Source of the DNA: GCA-2684655 sp045105235
GTDB lineage: Bacteria > Planctomycetota > UBA1135 > UBA2386
Length of the DNA: 64,000 bases
Assembly (NCBI GenBank): GCA_045105235.1
Contig: JBGCDH010000010.1
Coordinates: forward strand, 1 to 64,000
Direction: 5' to 3'
The position numbers and the translations under genes are program-made. The stretch's first letter is position 1; the number at the start of each line of letters is the position of its first letter. The notes beneath the pieces were generated by a model. That model saw only the letters and a program-made list of their open reading frames with translations, ran no database searches and was not told where the DNA came from. Below, piece after piece: positions 1 to 11,200 of this stretch.

Positions 1-1
1 T

Positions 2-202
2 CGAAACTACGTGCGCAAGCGATTCAATCGAGATGAACCCGGGCGTTCGCCGGCTGCGATATTGGGGCTGGTCGCGCGGGCGCTGAGCTTTGAAGAGCTT
101 ATTCGCTGGCGGCAGGACTGGGGCGCGCTGAGCCCGGATCCGATGCGTAGATCTGGGCAAGCGCGGTCTAAGACAGGCCGCGGCACGCCCGTGCTGACCT
201 AG
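2..202 (+). CDS. C-terminal fragment of an unidentified protein
   Basis: An open frame runs in from the left edge and ends in TAG at 200-202. The peptide (about 66 residues) is basic and contains the stretch SFEELIRWRQDWG, which gives the impression of the tail of a transposase- or integrase-like protein. That is only a resemblance: no catalytic motif is visible because the rest of the gene lies outside the window. A GTG at 11-13 could be a start, but a 63-residue free-standing gene is less likely than a truncated one. Confidence 0.35.
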   Translation, partial: RNYVRKRFNRDEPGRSPAAILGLVARALSFEELIRWRQDWGALSPDPMRRSGQARSKTGRGTPVLT

Positions 203-522
203 CGCCGGGTAAGCTATTCAAGACACCGGGCGAGGTCGCTGGGAGCTGGGAAACACGTGATTGTGCTCGTGCCGTGATTTCGACAGATGCAGGCTCATGC
301 GAGAATCCGCCCGCGGCGAGGCTCGCAAGGCGGGTAGCCACAGTCCTGTCTGTAGAGAGCCCACATACTGCCCTAGATCCATTTGAGCCATCATCGGAGC
401 AACCGCGCGCGCGTCGTCCCGGCCCGCGCCTGGGCCGGTAGACGTCTGCTTCACAGCACGAGCGCCCGGGCAACGGTGAGACTTCCCGGAGACCGACGGA
501 GCTGCTCCACGTAGTGGGACAG
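203..522. other. intergenic region, nothing recognised
   Basis: About 320 bases lie between the left-edge fragment and the end of the flippase gene. Short open frames on the minus strand have arginine-rich, low-complexity translations typical of non-coding GC-rich DNA. I see no RNA gene, clear terminator or repeat. Confidence 0.4.
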
Positions 523-2031
523 TTATGGAGTCTTGCGCTTCTTGAGCGTGCGGATCCCCGGCAGTAGCACCGGAAGAAACATCAGCAACGCCACCACGCC
601 AACGAGCGGCAGCTCCACCATCGGCGGCACCTCAAGCGCTTCGCGCAGCTGCTGCGCGCCCCACCAAAGCACGCCTCCCGACCCGAGCGCAAGAGCCGTC
701 ATGCGCAGATCCAGGCCAAGCGTCAGGACGCGCTGCTGCGAGGCACCCCACATGGCGACCACACCCTTGAGCACGTCGGCGAGAGTCCACACAACGATCG
801 CGTCGACGATGCGCACTTCGTCGACACAGGCAAACCAGATCGCAAACGCGATCGGCTTGGCAGCGTTGGCGAAGGCGACCAGACGGGCGCAGCCGCGCGC
901 CAACAGCGCCGCGCCATACATGCTCTCGATGATCTGGAACCAGGCTCCCACGGCGAGCAGCGACATCATCCACGCGGCTTCGTGGTATTCGGAGGCGTAG
1001 ACAAGGCGCACCATTGCGTCGCTGCCGGCGATCACGCAGCACAGCAGCAGGCCCGCGACCGCGTAGACGGCACGCTTGACCTGCTGCAGCTGCGGCCCGA
1101 TCTCGTGGCCGCCCTGCGCCATGCGGCTATAGAGCGGGAACACGACGGCCAGCTGCAGCGAGCCGACGACCGCCGGCACCATGCCGGCAAGATTGGCCGC
1201 GATGCTGTAGACGCCGGAATCGCCAAACGCGAACGCCCGTGGAAACACCAGCCGGTCGAGCTGCATCGCGAAGAAGCTGGCTATCGTGCTGAAGAAGATC
1301 CAGCCGCCAAAGCCAACGATCGACTTGACCGCCGACCGTTCCCAACCAAAGCGGTTCGACTCGCCCGGCAGCATCAGGTGGCTGCCGACGGTGCGCACGA
1401 TCGCGCTGCAAAGCGCTCCGAGGACCAGCGCCAAGACGTCGCGGTGGATCAGCGCATAGGCCATTGTCACCACGATGCCGGCGACCTGGCTTGCGAGGTC
1501 CAGCATGGTCACCCGCGCCAGCGACAAGTGGCGGCTCGCGGTGTGGATCTTGGTCGACTGGAAGCCGTTGATGAATAGCGACAGCGCCGTGAACGGCAGC
1601 AGGCGCAGCAGATCCCATGCGGCCGGGTCCTTTTCGGCGTAGAAGGCCGCGGCCGGATAGGTCAATGCAAGGCACACAAGTGCGAGCACGCCGCCGCGCA
1701 CGACCTGCATCGTGAAAGCCGTATTCAAGAAGCGTCGGTCATCGCCGCGCGCGTGCTGCACGACGCTCGGTCCGATGCCAATGTCCGAGAACATCTGCAG
1801 CCCCTGGATCACCGCGTTGACGATCATCATCGTCGCGAACGCTTCCGGGAACAGCAGGTAGGTGAAGACGACGTTGCTGATGAAGCGCAGCAGCTGGCCG
1901 GCGCCAAAGCGCATCAGCGTCCACGCCGATCCCTTGACCGCTTGCTTGCCGAGAGCGCTGCGCTCGGCCTGGCGGCGGGTGTCGTCGTCCGGTGGTTCAA
2001 CCGGATCGGGATTGGTGGTCGCGTCGCTCAT
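523..2031 (-). CDS. Wzx-type polysaccharide/oligosaccharide flippase
   Basis: The 502-residue integral membrane protein belongs to the MOP superfamily (oligosaccharide flippase). It should move lipid-linked glycan units across the cytoplasmic membrane. The N-terminus is acidic and hydrophilic (MSDATTNPDPVEPPDDD), followed at about residue 35 by KGSAWTLMRFGAGQLLRF, the usual start of the first helix in this family. About 12-14 hydrophobic segments follow, and length matches the family. The open frame extends upstream, but the ATG at 2029-2031 overlaps the stop of the preceding glycosyltransferase by four bases (ATGA), which supports this start and translational coupling. It is the last gene of the PKS-glycosyltransferase operon. 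Substrate unknown. Confidence 0.85.
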   Translation of the reverse strand: MSDATTNPDPVEPPDDDTRRQAERSALGKQAVKGSAWTLMRFGAGQLLRFISNVVFTYLLFPEAFATMMIVNAVIQGLQMFSDIGIGPSVVQHARGDDRRFLNTAFTMQVVRGGVLALVCLALTYPAAAFYAEKDPAAWDLLRLLPFTALSLFINGFQSTKIHTASRHLSLARVTMLDLASQVAGIVVTMAYALIHRDVLALVLGALCSAIVRTVGSHLMLPGESNRFGWERSAVKSIVGFGGWIFFSTIASFFAMQLDRLVFPRAFAFGDSGVYSIAANLAGMVPAVVGSLQLAVVFPLYSRMAQGGHEIGPQLQQVKRAVYAVAGLLLCCVIAGSDAMVRLVYASEYHEAAWMMSLLAVGAWFQIIESMYGAALLARGCARLVAFANAAKPIAFAIWFACVDEVRIVDAIVVWTLADVLKGVVAMWGASQQRVLTLGLDLRMTALALGSGGVLWWGAQQLREALEVPPMVELPLVGVVALLMFLPVLLPGIRTLKKRKTP

Positions 2032-2954
2032 GTCCGCGCGAGACTCCGCTTGCGGAACGAGCGCAGCCGTCCGAGCGCAGCCCTCTTGTCGGCCCACGAT
2101 CGACGCCCCAACAGGATGCGGCAAAACATGCCCATCGCCGAAAGCCGCACGGTCCCGGCGATCAGCGCGCCGCCCCACCATCCATGGTGCTTGCGATAGA
2201 ACGCGATGCGATTGCGGTGCCAGATGGCGTTGCCAAACTCCTCGCCGCGCCGCTTGGTCGAGGCACCCAGGTGATGGAGCACCTCGGGCTCGACCAAATA
2301 GTGGATGCGGCGGCCGTTCTTGGCCAAGCGCAGGCAGATGTCGACGTCGTTGAAGAACAGGCTGAGCTTTGGATCCAAGCCTTCGAGCTGGCGGTATTCC
2401 GCGAGGCGCAGCACAACGCATGCGCCCAGCGGCTGCTCGACGTCCTGGCTCGAGGCATGGTCAAAGTCCGCCATGCTCGCGTGGTCGGCGGCGCGCCTCG
2501 CCCACCGCGTCCGGCGCAGCCACGACCATTCCCACAGCGGCACCGACAGCCCAGGGATGCGGCGACACGCCTTTTGCAGGCGGCCGTCTGGATAGACAAA
2601 TCGCGGGCCCACCAGCCCGTAGTCGTCATGCTCGTCCAGAAACGTGCACAGCTGTTCGAGCGCACCTGGACGCACTTCGGTGTCGGAGTTCAACAGGCAG
2701 ACGTAGTGGCCGGTCGCCGCCCGCGCGCCGACGTTGTTGCCTTCGCTGTAGAGCAGGTTGTCGTCGTTGACGATCAGTCGAAACTGCGGAAACTCGCGGC
2801 GCACCATGTCGACCGAGTCGTCGTCGCTGGCGTTGTCGACGACGAGGATCTCGCGCTCGGGCCCTGGATGGTCGTCGACGAGCGCCTGCAGGCACGCGCG
2901 CAGCAAATCGCACGTGTTCCACGAGAGCACGACAACAGAGAGCGAAGCCGCCAC
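2028..2954 (-). CDS. family 2 glycosyltransferase (rhamnosyltransferase-like)
   Basis: The 308-residue GT-A fold enzyme begins directly with SLSVVVLSWNTCDLLRACL, the nucleotide-binding start of GT2 enzymes. ILVVDNASDDDS and then LLNSDTEVRPGAL (DxD-type metal site) follow at about residues 36 and 88. The pattern, including a late ACVVLRLAEYRQLEGLD segment and a basic C-terminus, resembles WbbL-type rhamnosyltransferases, though donor specificity cannot be read from sequence. The start is GTG at 2952-2954, one base after the stop of the upstream gene, and the stop overlaps the flippase ATG. It probably adds one sugar to the repeat unit exported by the flippase. Confidence 0.85.
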   Translation of the reverse strand: MAASLSVVVLSWNTCDLLRACLQALVDDHPGPEREILVVDNASDDDSVDMVRREFPQFRLIVNDDNLLYSEGNNVGARAATGHYVCLLNSDTEVRPGALEQLCTFLDEHDDYGLVGPRFVYPDGRLQKACRRIPGLSVPLWEWSWLRRTRWARRAADHASMADFDHASSQDVEQPLGACVVLRLAEYRQLEGLDPKLSLFFNDVDICLRLAKNGRRIHYLVEPEVLHHLGASTKRRGEEFGNAIWHRNRIAFYRKHHGWWGGALIAGTVRLSAMGMFCRILLGRRSWADKRAALGRLRSFRKRSLART

Positions 2955-2955
2955 G

Positions 2956-4200
2956 TCAGCCAGCGCTCCCGCCGCGCACGAAGCGCGTCATCGCTTCGCG
3001 CAGCACGATGGCTTCGCGGTTGGCGTCGTGCTGCACTTCGACGCGCGCGCGCGCGTTGCGCCCCAGGCGCAGCAGCTCTTCGACGGGCGCCGTCAGCAGC
3101 GAGCGCATAGCGTCCGCAAGCATGTCGACGCGGCCGGACGTGACCAGGTAGCCGTTTTCACCCGGCACCACCAGTTCGGGAATGCCGGTGATCTGCGGCG
3201 CGATCACGGTGCGGGCGCGCGCCATCGACTCCATCAGCACGACCGGCAGGCCTTCGGCGAAACTCGACATCACCAGGCCGCGCGAAGCGTCGAGGTGCGC
3301 ACGGATCTGGGCGGCGTTTTGCCAGCCGAGCAGCTCAATGCAGTCGCCAAGATCATCCTTGGCGACCTGTTGGCCAAGCCAATCCGCGAGTTCGCCGCCG
3401 CCGACGACCTGCACCTTGAAGCGCAGGCCTTCGTTCTTCAGTACGCGACACGCATCGAGCAAGACCGAGACTCCCTTCTTGACCACGAGTCGCCCGATCC
3501 AGAGCAGCACCGGCGCTTCGACCGGCGGCTCCGGATCATCGGCCAAGAAGGTCGCGTCGACGCCGCAGCGCGCGATCACCACGCGCTGCCACTCGGTCGG
3601 TGGCAAGAAGCGCCACAGCTGGCTGCGGCCGTAGTCGGAGATCGCCACGACGAAGGCAGCGGCGCGCACCTTCTTGCCGAGCGCGATGCCGTGCGAGCGC
3701 TCAAACTCTTCGGGGCCGTGCGCCGTGAAGCTAAACGGCGGCCCGCCGAGCTGGCTCGCCAGCATGGCGACGGCGGTTGAGTTTGTGCCAAAGTGCGCGT
3801 GCAGCAGCTCCACATCGTCGTCGAGCCGACGCAGCAGCAGGCACGCCTCGAGCAGGTAGGCGCCGTGGCGCAGCCAGCCGACGTCCGAACGCCACGCCAG
3901 CGAGGCGGCGCAGCGCATGGCCGACAGCAAACGCAGCGGCCGCGTCAGCACGGTCATCAAGAAGGCCAAAAGCAGCCCCGAGACGCCGCGGTCGAGCAGC
4001 ACCGAGGTGCTCTCCAGCTCCGAACGATCGATCTCGCTTTCGGCTTCGATCTGGCCGGGACGCACCGAGAACCGCTGCACTTGGCAGCCAACGGCTTCGA
4101 GCCCCAGGATTTCGCGGCGCACAAACGAGTGGCTCGGACCGGGGTAGCGGTTGACGACGTACGCAACCTTGCGCACGGACATGGAGCTTGGCGCGGTCAT
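2956..4200 (-). CDS. family 4 glycosyltransferase (GT-B)
   Basis: The 414-residue retaining GT-B enzyme opens with KVAYVVNRYPGPSHSFVRREI, typical of colanic-acid-type WcaL/exopolysaccharide transferases. The C-terminal Rossmann half starts near LLWIGRLVVKKGVSVLLDAC. The donor site motif FAEGLPVVLMESMARARTVIA carries the E(x7)E pair of the family. It probably acts at the cytoplasmic face. The ATG at 4198-4200 overlaps the end of the preceding GT2 gene by four bases, so it belongs to the same coupled operon. Acceptor and donor unknown. Confidence 0.85.
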   Translation of the reverse strand: MTAPSSMSVRKVAYVVNRYPGPSHSFVRREILGLEAVGCQVQRFSVRPGQIEAESEIDRSELESTSVLLDRGVSGLLLAFLMTVLTRPLRLLSAMRCAASLAWRSDVGWLRHGAYLLEACLLLRRLDDDVELLHAHFGTNSTAVAMLASQLGGPPFSFTAHGPEEFERSHGIALGKKVRAAAFVVAISDYGRSQLWRFLPPTEWQRVVIARCGVDATFLADDPEPPVEAPVLLWIGRLVVKKGVSVLLDACRVLKNEGLRFKVQVVGGGELADWLGQQVAKDDLGDCIELLGWQNAAQIRAHLDASRGLVMSSFAEGLPVVLMESMARARTVIAPQITGIPELVVPGENGYLVTSGRVDMLADAMRSLLTAPVEELLRLGRNARARVEVQHDANREAIVLREAMTRFVRGGSAG

Positions 4201-5285
4201 CGCGTGGCGGCCTGCTTGTATTCGATCAAGGTGCGGTCACGGCGCATCAGTCGACGCCACCAGTAGACAAACATGCCCTGCGCCTGCGGCCACTTGCCGA
4301 GCGTGCAGAAGCGAGCGTAGAGATGCGCGTGCGGTTCGGCCCAGCGCTGGCTGGCGCGCTGCTGGATGCGCCGGTAGAGCCGCAGATAGCAGAGCAGCAG
4401 CAAAACGGCGACGAGCGCTGCATAGGGCCAGCCCCAGAGCCAGCCGACGAAGAAACCGGCGGTCCCCGCCGCGGCCGGCAGGGCCAACGCCCAAACCAAC
4501 GTGCTGAGGGCCGACTTCCAGCGGGGATACTTCTTGCCGTGCTCGGCGACGCCTTCGGCCTCGACGTAGCCAGCGCGCACCGCGCGCTGCCACCATTGCG
4601 ACAGCCGGTGCATGTCGGCGTCGTGTACGGTCATCGGCGCATCGATGCGGCGGATGCGGTGGCCGGATGCGCGCAGGCGCAGGCACAGCTCGGGCTCCTC
4701 GCCGGCGATCCGCGCTTCGTCGAAGCCACCGACCTGCTGGAACGCGGCGACCCGCATCATCGCGTCGCCGCCACACGACAAGACGTCGCCAACCGGCACA
4801 TCCCATTCGAGATCGCACAGCTGGTTGTAGGGCGTGCGCTCGGGATGGCGTTCGCGCCGACGGCCAAAGACCACGGCGAGTTCGGGCTCGGCAGCCAGCG
4901 CAGCCGCTGCCACCTGCAGCCAGTTCGACTCGACTTCGCAGTCGCCGTCGACGAACTGCACATGCTCGATCGGCTGCGCGACTTCGCGGTTGGAGACCAG
5001 CTTGGCAAAGCCCGCGTTGCGCGCACGTGCCGCGGTGAACGGCCGGTTGGTGTCGAGTTCGACCACCGTCGCCCCCATCTGCTGCGCCATCGCCACGCTG
5101 CCGTCGGTCGATCCCGAATCGACGTAGACCGCTTGTGCGACCAGCTCACCAAGCGACGTCAGGCAGCGGCGCAGGCGCTCGCCCTCGTTGCGGCCGATCA
5201 CCACCATACCGATGCCGGCGGCGAATGGCCGTTCGGGGTCCTGGCCGAGGCGCGACGCCGAGTCGCTCTCCGAAGCAGAGCTCAT
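4197..5285 (-). CDS. membrane-anchored family 2 glycosyltransferase
   Basis: The 362-residue protein has an N-terminal GT2 domain: GMVVIGRNEGERLRRCL near residue 26, AVYVDSGSTDGSVAMA, and FVDGDCEVE as the DxD-like site. Two closely spaced hydrophobic helices follow at about residues 265-310 (LSTLVWALALPAAAGTAGFF, then ALVAVLLLLCYLRLY), with a basic cytoplasmic tail after them. This layout suits an enzyme working on a membrane-bound lipid-linked acceptor. A longer frame exists upstream, but the ATG at 5283-5285 overlaps the PKS stop (ATGA) and directly precedes the GT2 fold, so I chose it. Second gene of the PKS-led operon. Confidence 0.85.
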   Translation of the reverse strand: MSSASESDSASRLGQDPERPFAAGIGMVVIGRNEGERLRRCLTSLGELVAQAVYVDSGSTDGSVAMAQQMGATVVELDTNRPFTAARARNAGFAKLVSNREVAQPIEHVQFVDGDCEVESNWLQVAAAALAAEPELAVVFGRRRERHPERTPYNQLCDLEWDVPVGDVLSCGGDAMMRVAAFQQVGGFDEARIAGEEPELCLRLRASGHRIRRIDAPMTVHDADMHRLSQWWQRAVRAGYVEAEGVAEHGKKYPRWKSALSTLVWALALPAAAGTAGFFVGWLWGWPYAALVAVLLLLCYLRLYRRIQQRASQRWAEPHAHLYARFCTLGKWPQAQGMFVYWWRRLMRRDRTLIEYKQAATR

Positions 5286-8200
5286 GACGGCGTGGTCAGC
5301 AGGGTCGCTTGTTCGATCTGTTTGGCACGCGCCACCCCCTCGATCTCCGTGATCGCCTGGCGCAACACCGACGCAAGCGAACGAACGTTGGGCTCGAGCA
5401 CCATGCTGTCGTGGTCGCCGGGGGTCTCCACTACGGTCAGATCGCCGACAAATGGCGTCCAGCCGTTGTCGGGCAGCACCAGCTCGCGCGCCTCGTTGGC
5501 AAAGCGTTCGCTGCCGTGCTCGCCCTTGGCGAGCTTGTAGCGCTTGTCGAGAGCCGGCCGGAACAGCCACGTGCGCAGCGGCTGTTCGACCATCTGGTAG
5601 CGGCCGAGCTGGCGCCGGAACGCCTGCTCGATGACCTGCGAGTGGAACGTCGCGGGCACCTGCTCTTCTGCCGAGGAACCGACGCGGCGCCGCAGCTTGC
5701 CGAGTTCCCACGCGGCGCGGCTGCGCACCCACTGCCACAGGTAGCCCGGCCCATCCCGGCGCATGCGCTGCGCGTGGATGCGGAGGCGATCCTGACGGCT
5801 CACTTCGCTGCGGGTTGGCAGCGGCGTGTCGAGCAGCACCAGCATCGAAACCTCTTCGCCCGCTTCGCGGAGCTGGCGCGCCATCTCGTAGGCCGTGATG
5901 CCGCCACCTGAGAAGCCGCCGAGCAGGTAGGGTCCGTGCGGCTGCAGCTGGCGGACTTCTTCGAGGTAGTCGCGCGCCGCCTCCTCAAACGTTTCGTGCG
6001 GCTCCATGTCGCCGAACAGCCCGCGCGCCTGCAGCCCGTAGAACGGCCGGTCTTCGCCGACCAGCTGGGCGAGGTGGCGCAGGTTGAGCACGTTGCCGAA
6101 CATGCCGGCGACCAGAAAGAACGGCGTCGCCGGCGGCTCGTCCGCGGCCATCGTCGCCCCCGCAGCACGTCCGGTCTGCATCGGCACCAGGTGGCGGTAG
6201 CGCGCCTTGGGCGCCGCTTCGTCACTGGAGCCGCCGCTCGCCGCCGCACCATCTTCGCCGCCTGAGACGCCATCGCGCCGCAGCATGCCCGCAAGCCCGT
6301 CGATCGTTGGGGCTTCGAACAGGACCGACATCGGGTAGTCGATCCGGTAGGCCTTCTTGATCTTGGCGAACAGGCGAACGGCGATCAGCGAGTGGCCGCC
6401 GAGCGCAAAAAAGTCGTCGGTCACCCCGATCGAATCGATGCCGAGCAAATCCTCCCAGAAGTGCACCAGCCCCTGCTCGAGGTCGTCGCGCGGCGCCACG
6501 TAGTCGTTGCCGAGATCCGGCCGCTGGAAGCGCTCGCCGTCGGCTGCGGCCGGCGCCTGCGCACGCTCTTGCTCGGCCAGGAGTGCGGGCACCGGCATCG
6601 GCGACAGCAGGTTCTCGCCGCCGAAGCGGGTCGCCAGCAGACGGCCGAGAGCGCGCATGCCTTCCTGCGGCTGGATGCCCTTGTCGATGTGGTCCGAGAG
6701 CAGCTGCGTGGCGGCGCTGCTGCCGTGAGCCCCGGCACCGCCGCTCACGGCAGCGGACAGCGCAACGTTCGCATCGCCGCGCCCCGTCGCCGGCTGCTGC
6801 CCAAACTGCGTGCCAACGGCCAGACGCTTCATCTGGAAGCCTGCCACCGCGACCAGCACCGCGCCGGTGGCGACGTCGAGCAGCTCGAGATCGACCGAGA
6901 CCAAGTCGCCGCCTTTGCCGACTGCTGCGACGTTGTGCACGACACTGCAAAACTCAGCGGGTAGATCGCCGTAGACGCGCACGGAGCGATACGTCAGCGG
7001 CACCCACAGGCTCTTGGCGTCGTAGCCGTCGATCAGCTCCATCGCATAGCCGGTCGCCAGGTCCAGCAAGGCCGGGTGCAAACGGTATCGCTCGCAGTCG
7101 CCGGCAAAGGCATCGTCGAGCTTCAGCCTCGCAAGCGCCTCGCCGTTGCCGTAGCGCAACTCGCGCACGACGTGCCAGCGCTGGCCGAAGCGCAGGTGCG
7201 CTTCCTGAGGTGATGGCAAGTAGCCGCAGCCGCCGGCCGGCGCCTCGCGCACGTCTTCGCAGCGCGCAGCGATGGCCTGCAAATCCTTGGCTTCGGCCGC
7301 GGGCAACGCGTGCAGCAAGAGGCGCGCCTGGGCGTGGGTTCGCCAGCCGTCGGAGCCGCCGTCCGGCGCCGACGCAGACTGCACCGAAAATTCGTAGCCT
7401 TCGAGGCTGCGCCGCAGGCGCACGCGCACCGGCAGCGCTTCGTCATCACCGACCCGCAGCGGCTCGAAGAAGTACAGGTCGCGCACTTCAAACGGCCCTT
7501 GCTCGCCGATGCCGCGCAGGCACTGCGCCGCCATCTCGATGTAGCCCGTGCCCGGCACCAGTGCGTCGCCGTGCTCGGTGCGGTGTTGGTCGAGCAGCCA
7601 CTGCTCCGCGGTGCGGTAGTCGGCGGAGAACACCACTTCGTCCGCGCCGACCTGTCGGCGTTCGTCAAACAGCGGCTCGTCGCTGACCTCCGGACGTCCG
7701 CCGGTGCTGTCGATGCTGTCCTGACCGCTGCCCCCCAGCGCGCTCATGCCGACGCGGTTCCAGACGCCCCACTGCAGGGCAATCGTGCGCTGGCCGGCGG
7801 CGTTGCGGCGGCGGGCGAACGCGTCGAGGAATGCGTTGGCGGCCACGTAGTCGACCTGCCCCGGTGGCCCGAGCACCGCGCTCGTCGACGAAAACAGCGT
7901 CAGGAAGTCGATCGGCTCTTCGCCGCCGAGCACTTCGTCCAGCACCAGAGCGCCCTGCACCTTGGGCGTCAGCACGTGCTCCATCCGGGCCTGATCCTTC
8001 TGCGCCATCAGATCGTCGTCGAGCACGCCCGCCGCGTGGAAGACGCCGTGGATGGCCCCGAAACGATCGCGCACGTTGGCCACCAGAGCCCTCATCGCGA
8101 CGACGTCGGCGACGTCGGCCGCCCCCAAGTGCACTGTCGCGCCGGCCGATTCCAGGCGCCGCACCTGCTGGATCGCGCGTCCGGTCGCATCGTCGACGCC

Positions 8201-11200
8201 CCCCTGCTCCAGGGTCTCATCCCACCGATCGCGTGCCGGCAGCGAGCGGCGCGAGACCAGCACGACGTTGGCCTGCCAGTTTTGCGCGAGCCACTCGGCA
8301 ACCAGCGAGCCGACGCCGCCGAGACCGCCCGTGATCACGTAGGTGCCGCCGGTCCGGACCGGCACCGCGCGAAGCTCCGCCTCGGGCAGCTTGCGCGCTT
8401 CGTGGCGGCGGCGGAAGCGCACGCCGTCGCGATGCGCAAACAGGCCCTGGTCGCGCGAGCAGACGTCGCCGAGCAGGCCGCGAATCAGCTGGCGCCAATG
8501 TGCGTCCGCCTGCTTGGCCCGGCGCCCACTCGCCGCCGGCGGCGCGATGTCGACAACCGCCGTGGTCACGTTTTGTAGTTCGCGCGGCATCACCAGGCTC
8601 GGGCCGAGCAGCAGGGCCTTTTCCGGGCAGCCGGAGCCCCCTTCGGGGCCCATCAAGTCGTTGGCGAGCACGACGATGCGGCGGCCTTCTTCGGGCACGT
8701 CGTCTTCGGCGCCGAGCGCCTGCGCCAAGAAGAACAGGCTGTAGAAGCCCTGCTCCTCGCAGCGGTGGAAAAAGCTCGAGCCCGGCCGGAAGCTGCGGTC
8801 CTTGGTCAGCATCCACGCGTGCACGACACCGTGCACCTGCCGGCCGCTAGCCGTCAGATCCTGCAGCAGCGCGTCGTAGCCTTCGCGGCCCGCTTCGGGT
8901 GCGAGCGCATAGCGGTGCTCATCCAGCTTGGCGAACGCATCGCCGAGGTGCACCTCGACGACGTCGGCACCGCGCGCCTTGATGGCCTCCGCCAGACGGC
9001 GACAAACCGACAAGCCGTCGACAAAAACCAGCCAGGTCCCCGCAAGATCGGGCAGATCCTCGTCACTCGCCGATTCGTCTTCCGCGTCGACACGGCTGTC
9101 GTCCCAGCGCGCCTGATCGTCCGCGTCCGAAGCTTCGCCGGCGGCGCGCCGCCAGCGCGGCTGCCACAGCCACTCCGCCAAATCGTCGCTGCGCGTCACT
9201 TCGGTTGCGTCTTCGCCGGCATCGCCAGCCTCGTCGGCCTCGACCCAGTAGCGCTCTTGCCGGAAGGCATACGTTGGCAGCGACAGCCGCGCGCGCTGTT
9301 CGTCGATCGCAGCGGAAAGCGGCAGCTCGACACCCGCCGCCCACAGTCGCCCGTAGGCCGCCGTCAGGTAGGCATCGTCGGCGACGTTTTCTTCGGGATG
9401 GCGCAGCGACGGGATCGCGCTGCGATCCTGGCTCCAGCGCGGGTTGAGCCGCACCAGCGAACTCAGCGTGCGGCCGGGCCCTACTTCGAGGAAAACGTTG
9501 CGCTCATCCTGGAGCAGCAGGTCGGCTCCATCGGCAAAGTGCACGGTCTGGCGCAGGTGCTGAACCCAGTATTCGGGATCGGTCGCCTGCTCGTCGGCAA
9601 TCCAGGTGCCGGAGCGGTTGGACACGAACGGAATCTGCGGCGCACGCAGCGTCAGGCTGCGCAGGAAGGCGCGGAAGTCGGCCAGGATCGGCTCGAGCAT
9701 TCGCGAATGCGCCGCAATGTCGATGCGCACGCGCTGCGCTTCGACGTCGTCTGCCAGCAAGCGCTCGGTCAGCTGCTCGAGCTCTGCAACCGGCCCGGAC
9801 ACCACGCAAAGCTCGGGCGCATTGACGGTAGCCAGGTCGAGGTTCTGCAGGTCGGCGTTCGCCTGGAGGCGCGCCTCACAGTCCTCGCGCGACAGCGGCA
9901 CGCTGATCATGCCGCCGCGCTCGACGCGTTCGAACAGCTGACCGCGCAGCGTCACGAGCTGCAGAGCCTGCTCCATCGTCAGCACGCCACTCAGGCAGGC
10001 CGCGGTGTTTTCGCCGAGGCTGTGACCAAACAGCGCCGTCGGCTTGACGCCCTGGGCGATCCAGGACTGGGCCATCGCGTATTCGAGCAGGAAGATCGCC
10101 GGCAGCTGCACCGACGGCCGATCGAACGCCGCCTCGACGTCCGCTTGCGACATCGAGGATCCCAGCCACACTTCGCGCAGATCCACATCGAGCTTGCCTG
10201 CGAGCAGCTCCAACCCGCGGTCGACATGCTGCTGGATGACGGTATCGGTCGCGTAGAGATCGCGGCCCATGTGCCGATACTGCGCGCCGCCGCCGGGCAG
10301 CAAGAACACTACCTGCGCGTTGGCCGTGGCCGTGTGCGTATGCACGCGACGCGCATCCTCGCCGCCGAGCACGCGCATCGCTTCGTCGCGGTCGGCGCAA
10401 ACCGCGACGCGGCGACGGGCAAACGCGTGGCGACCGAATGCCAGGGTGCAGGCAACGTCGCCGAGGTCCGCGGCAGGCTGCAGCCGCAAGAACGCGTCGA
10501 GCCGCTTTTGGTAGTCGTCGAGCGAGCGGTTGTTGCGCGCCGACCAGACCAGCAGCTCGTGCTGGCGGGCCGCAGGCTGGCTGCCTGCATCGGGCGCGCT
10601 CTTCGCCGCAGCTCTGGGCGCCTCGCCCACCACGACGTGCGCGTTGGTGCCGCCGACGCCGAGCGACGTCACGCCCGCGAAGCGCGCGCGCGGACCGCGC
10701 GGCCACGGCTTGAGCTGATCGTTGACGTAGAACGGGCTGTTGGCGAAGTCGATCAGCGGGTTCGCCTTCTCGTGGTTGACCGTCGGCGGAATCGCTTCGT
10801 GGTGCAGCCCGAGACAAACCTTGATCAGGCTGGCTACGCCGGCCGCCGTATCGAGGTGGCCAATGTTGGTTTTGACCGAACCGATTCCGCAGTACTGCTT
10901 GCGCGTTGACGAGGCGAACGCCTGGGTCAGCGCCGAGACCTCGATGGGGTCACCGATCTCGGTGCCGGTGCCGTGGCACTCGACGTAGTCGACCTGGTCT
11001 GGATCCACATCGGACAGTGCCAGCGCTTCGGCAATGGCGGCCGCCTGGCCGTCGACGCTCGGTGCCAGATAGCCAACCTTGGAAGCGCCGTCGTTGTTGA
11101 CCGCCGTACCCTTGACGACGGCGTAGATATGGTCGCGGTCGGCGATCGCATCGGCGAGCCTGCGCAGCACAACCACCCCCGCACCGCTGCCGAAGATCGT

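Noticed and set aside
168..473. 101-codon minus-strand open frame near the left edge
   Set aside because: Arg/Gly-rich low-complexity translation, no ribosome-binding site and no recognisable domain.
8765..10909. A 714-codon plus-strand open frame
   Set aside because: It is antisense to the PKS, whose catalytic motifs are unambiguous; composition is shadow-like.
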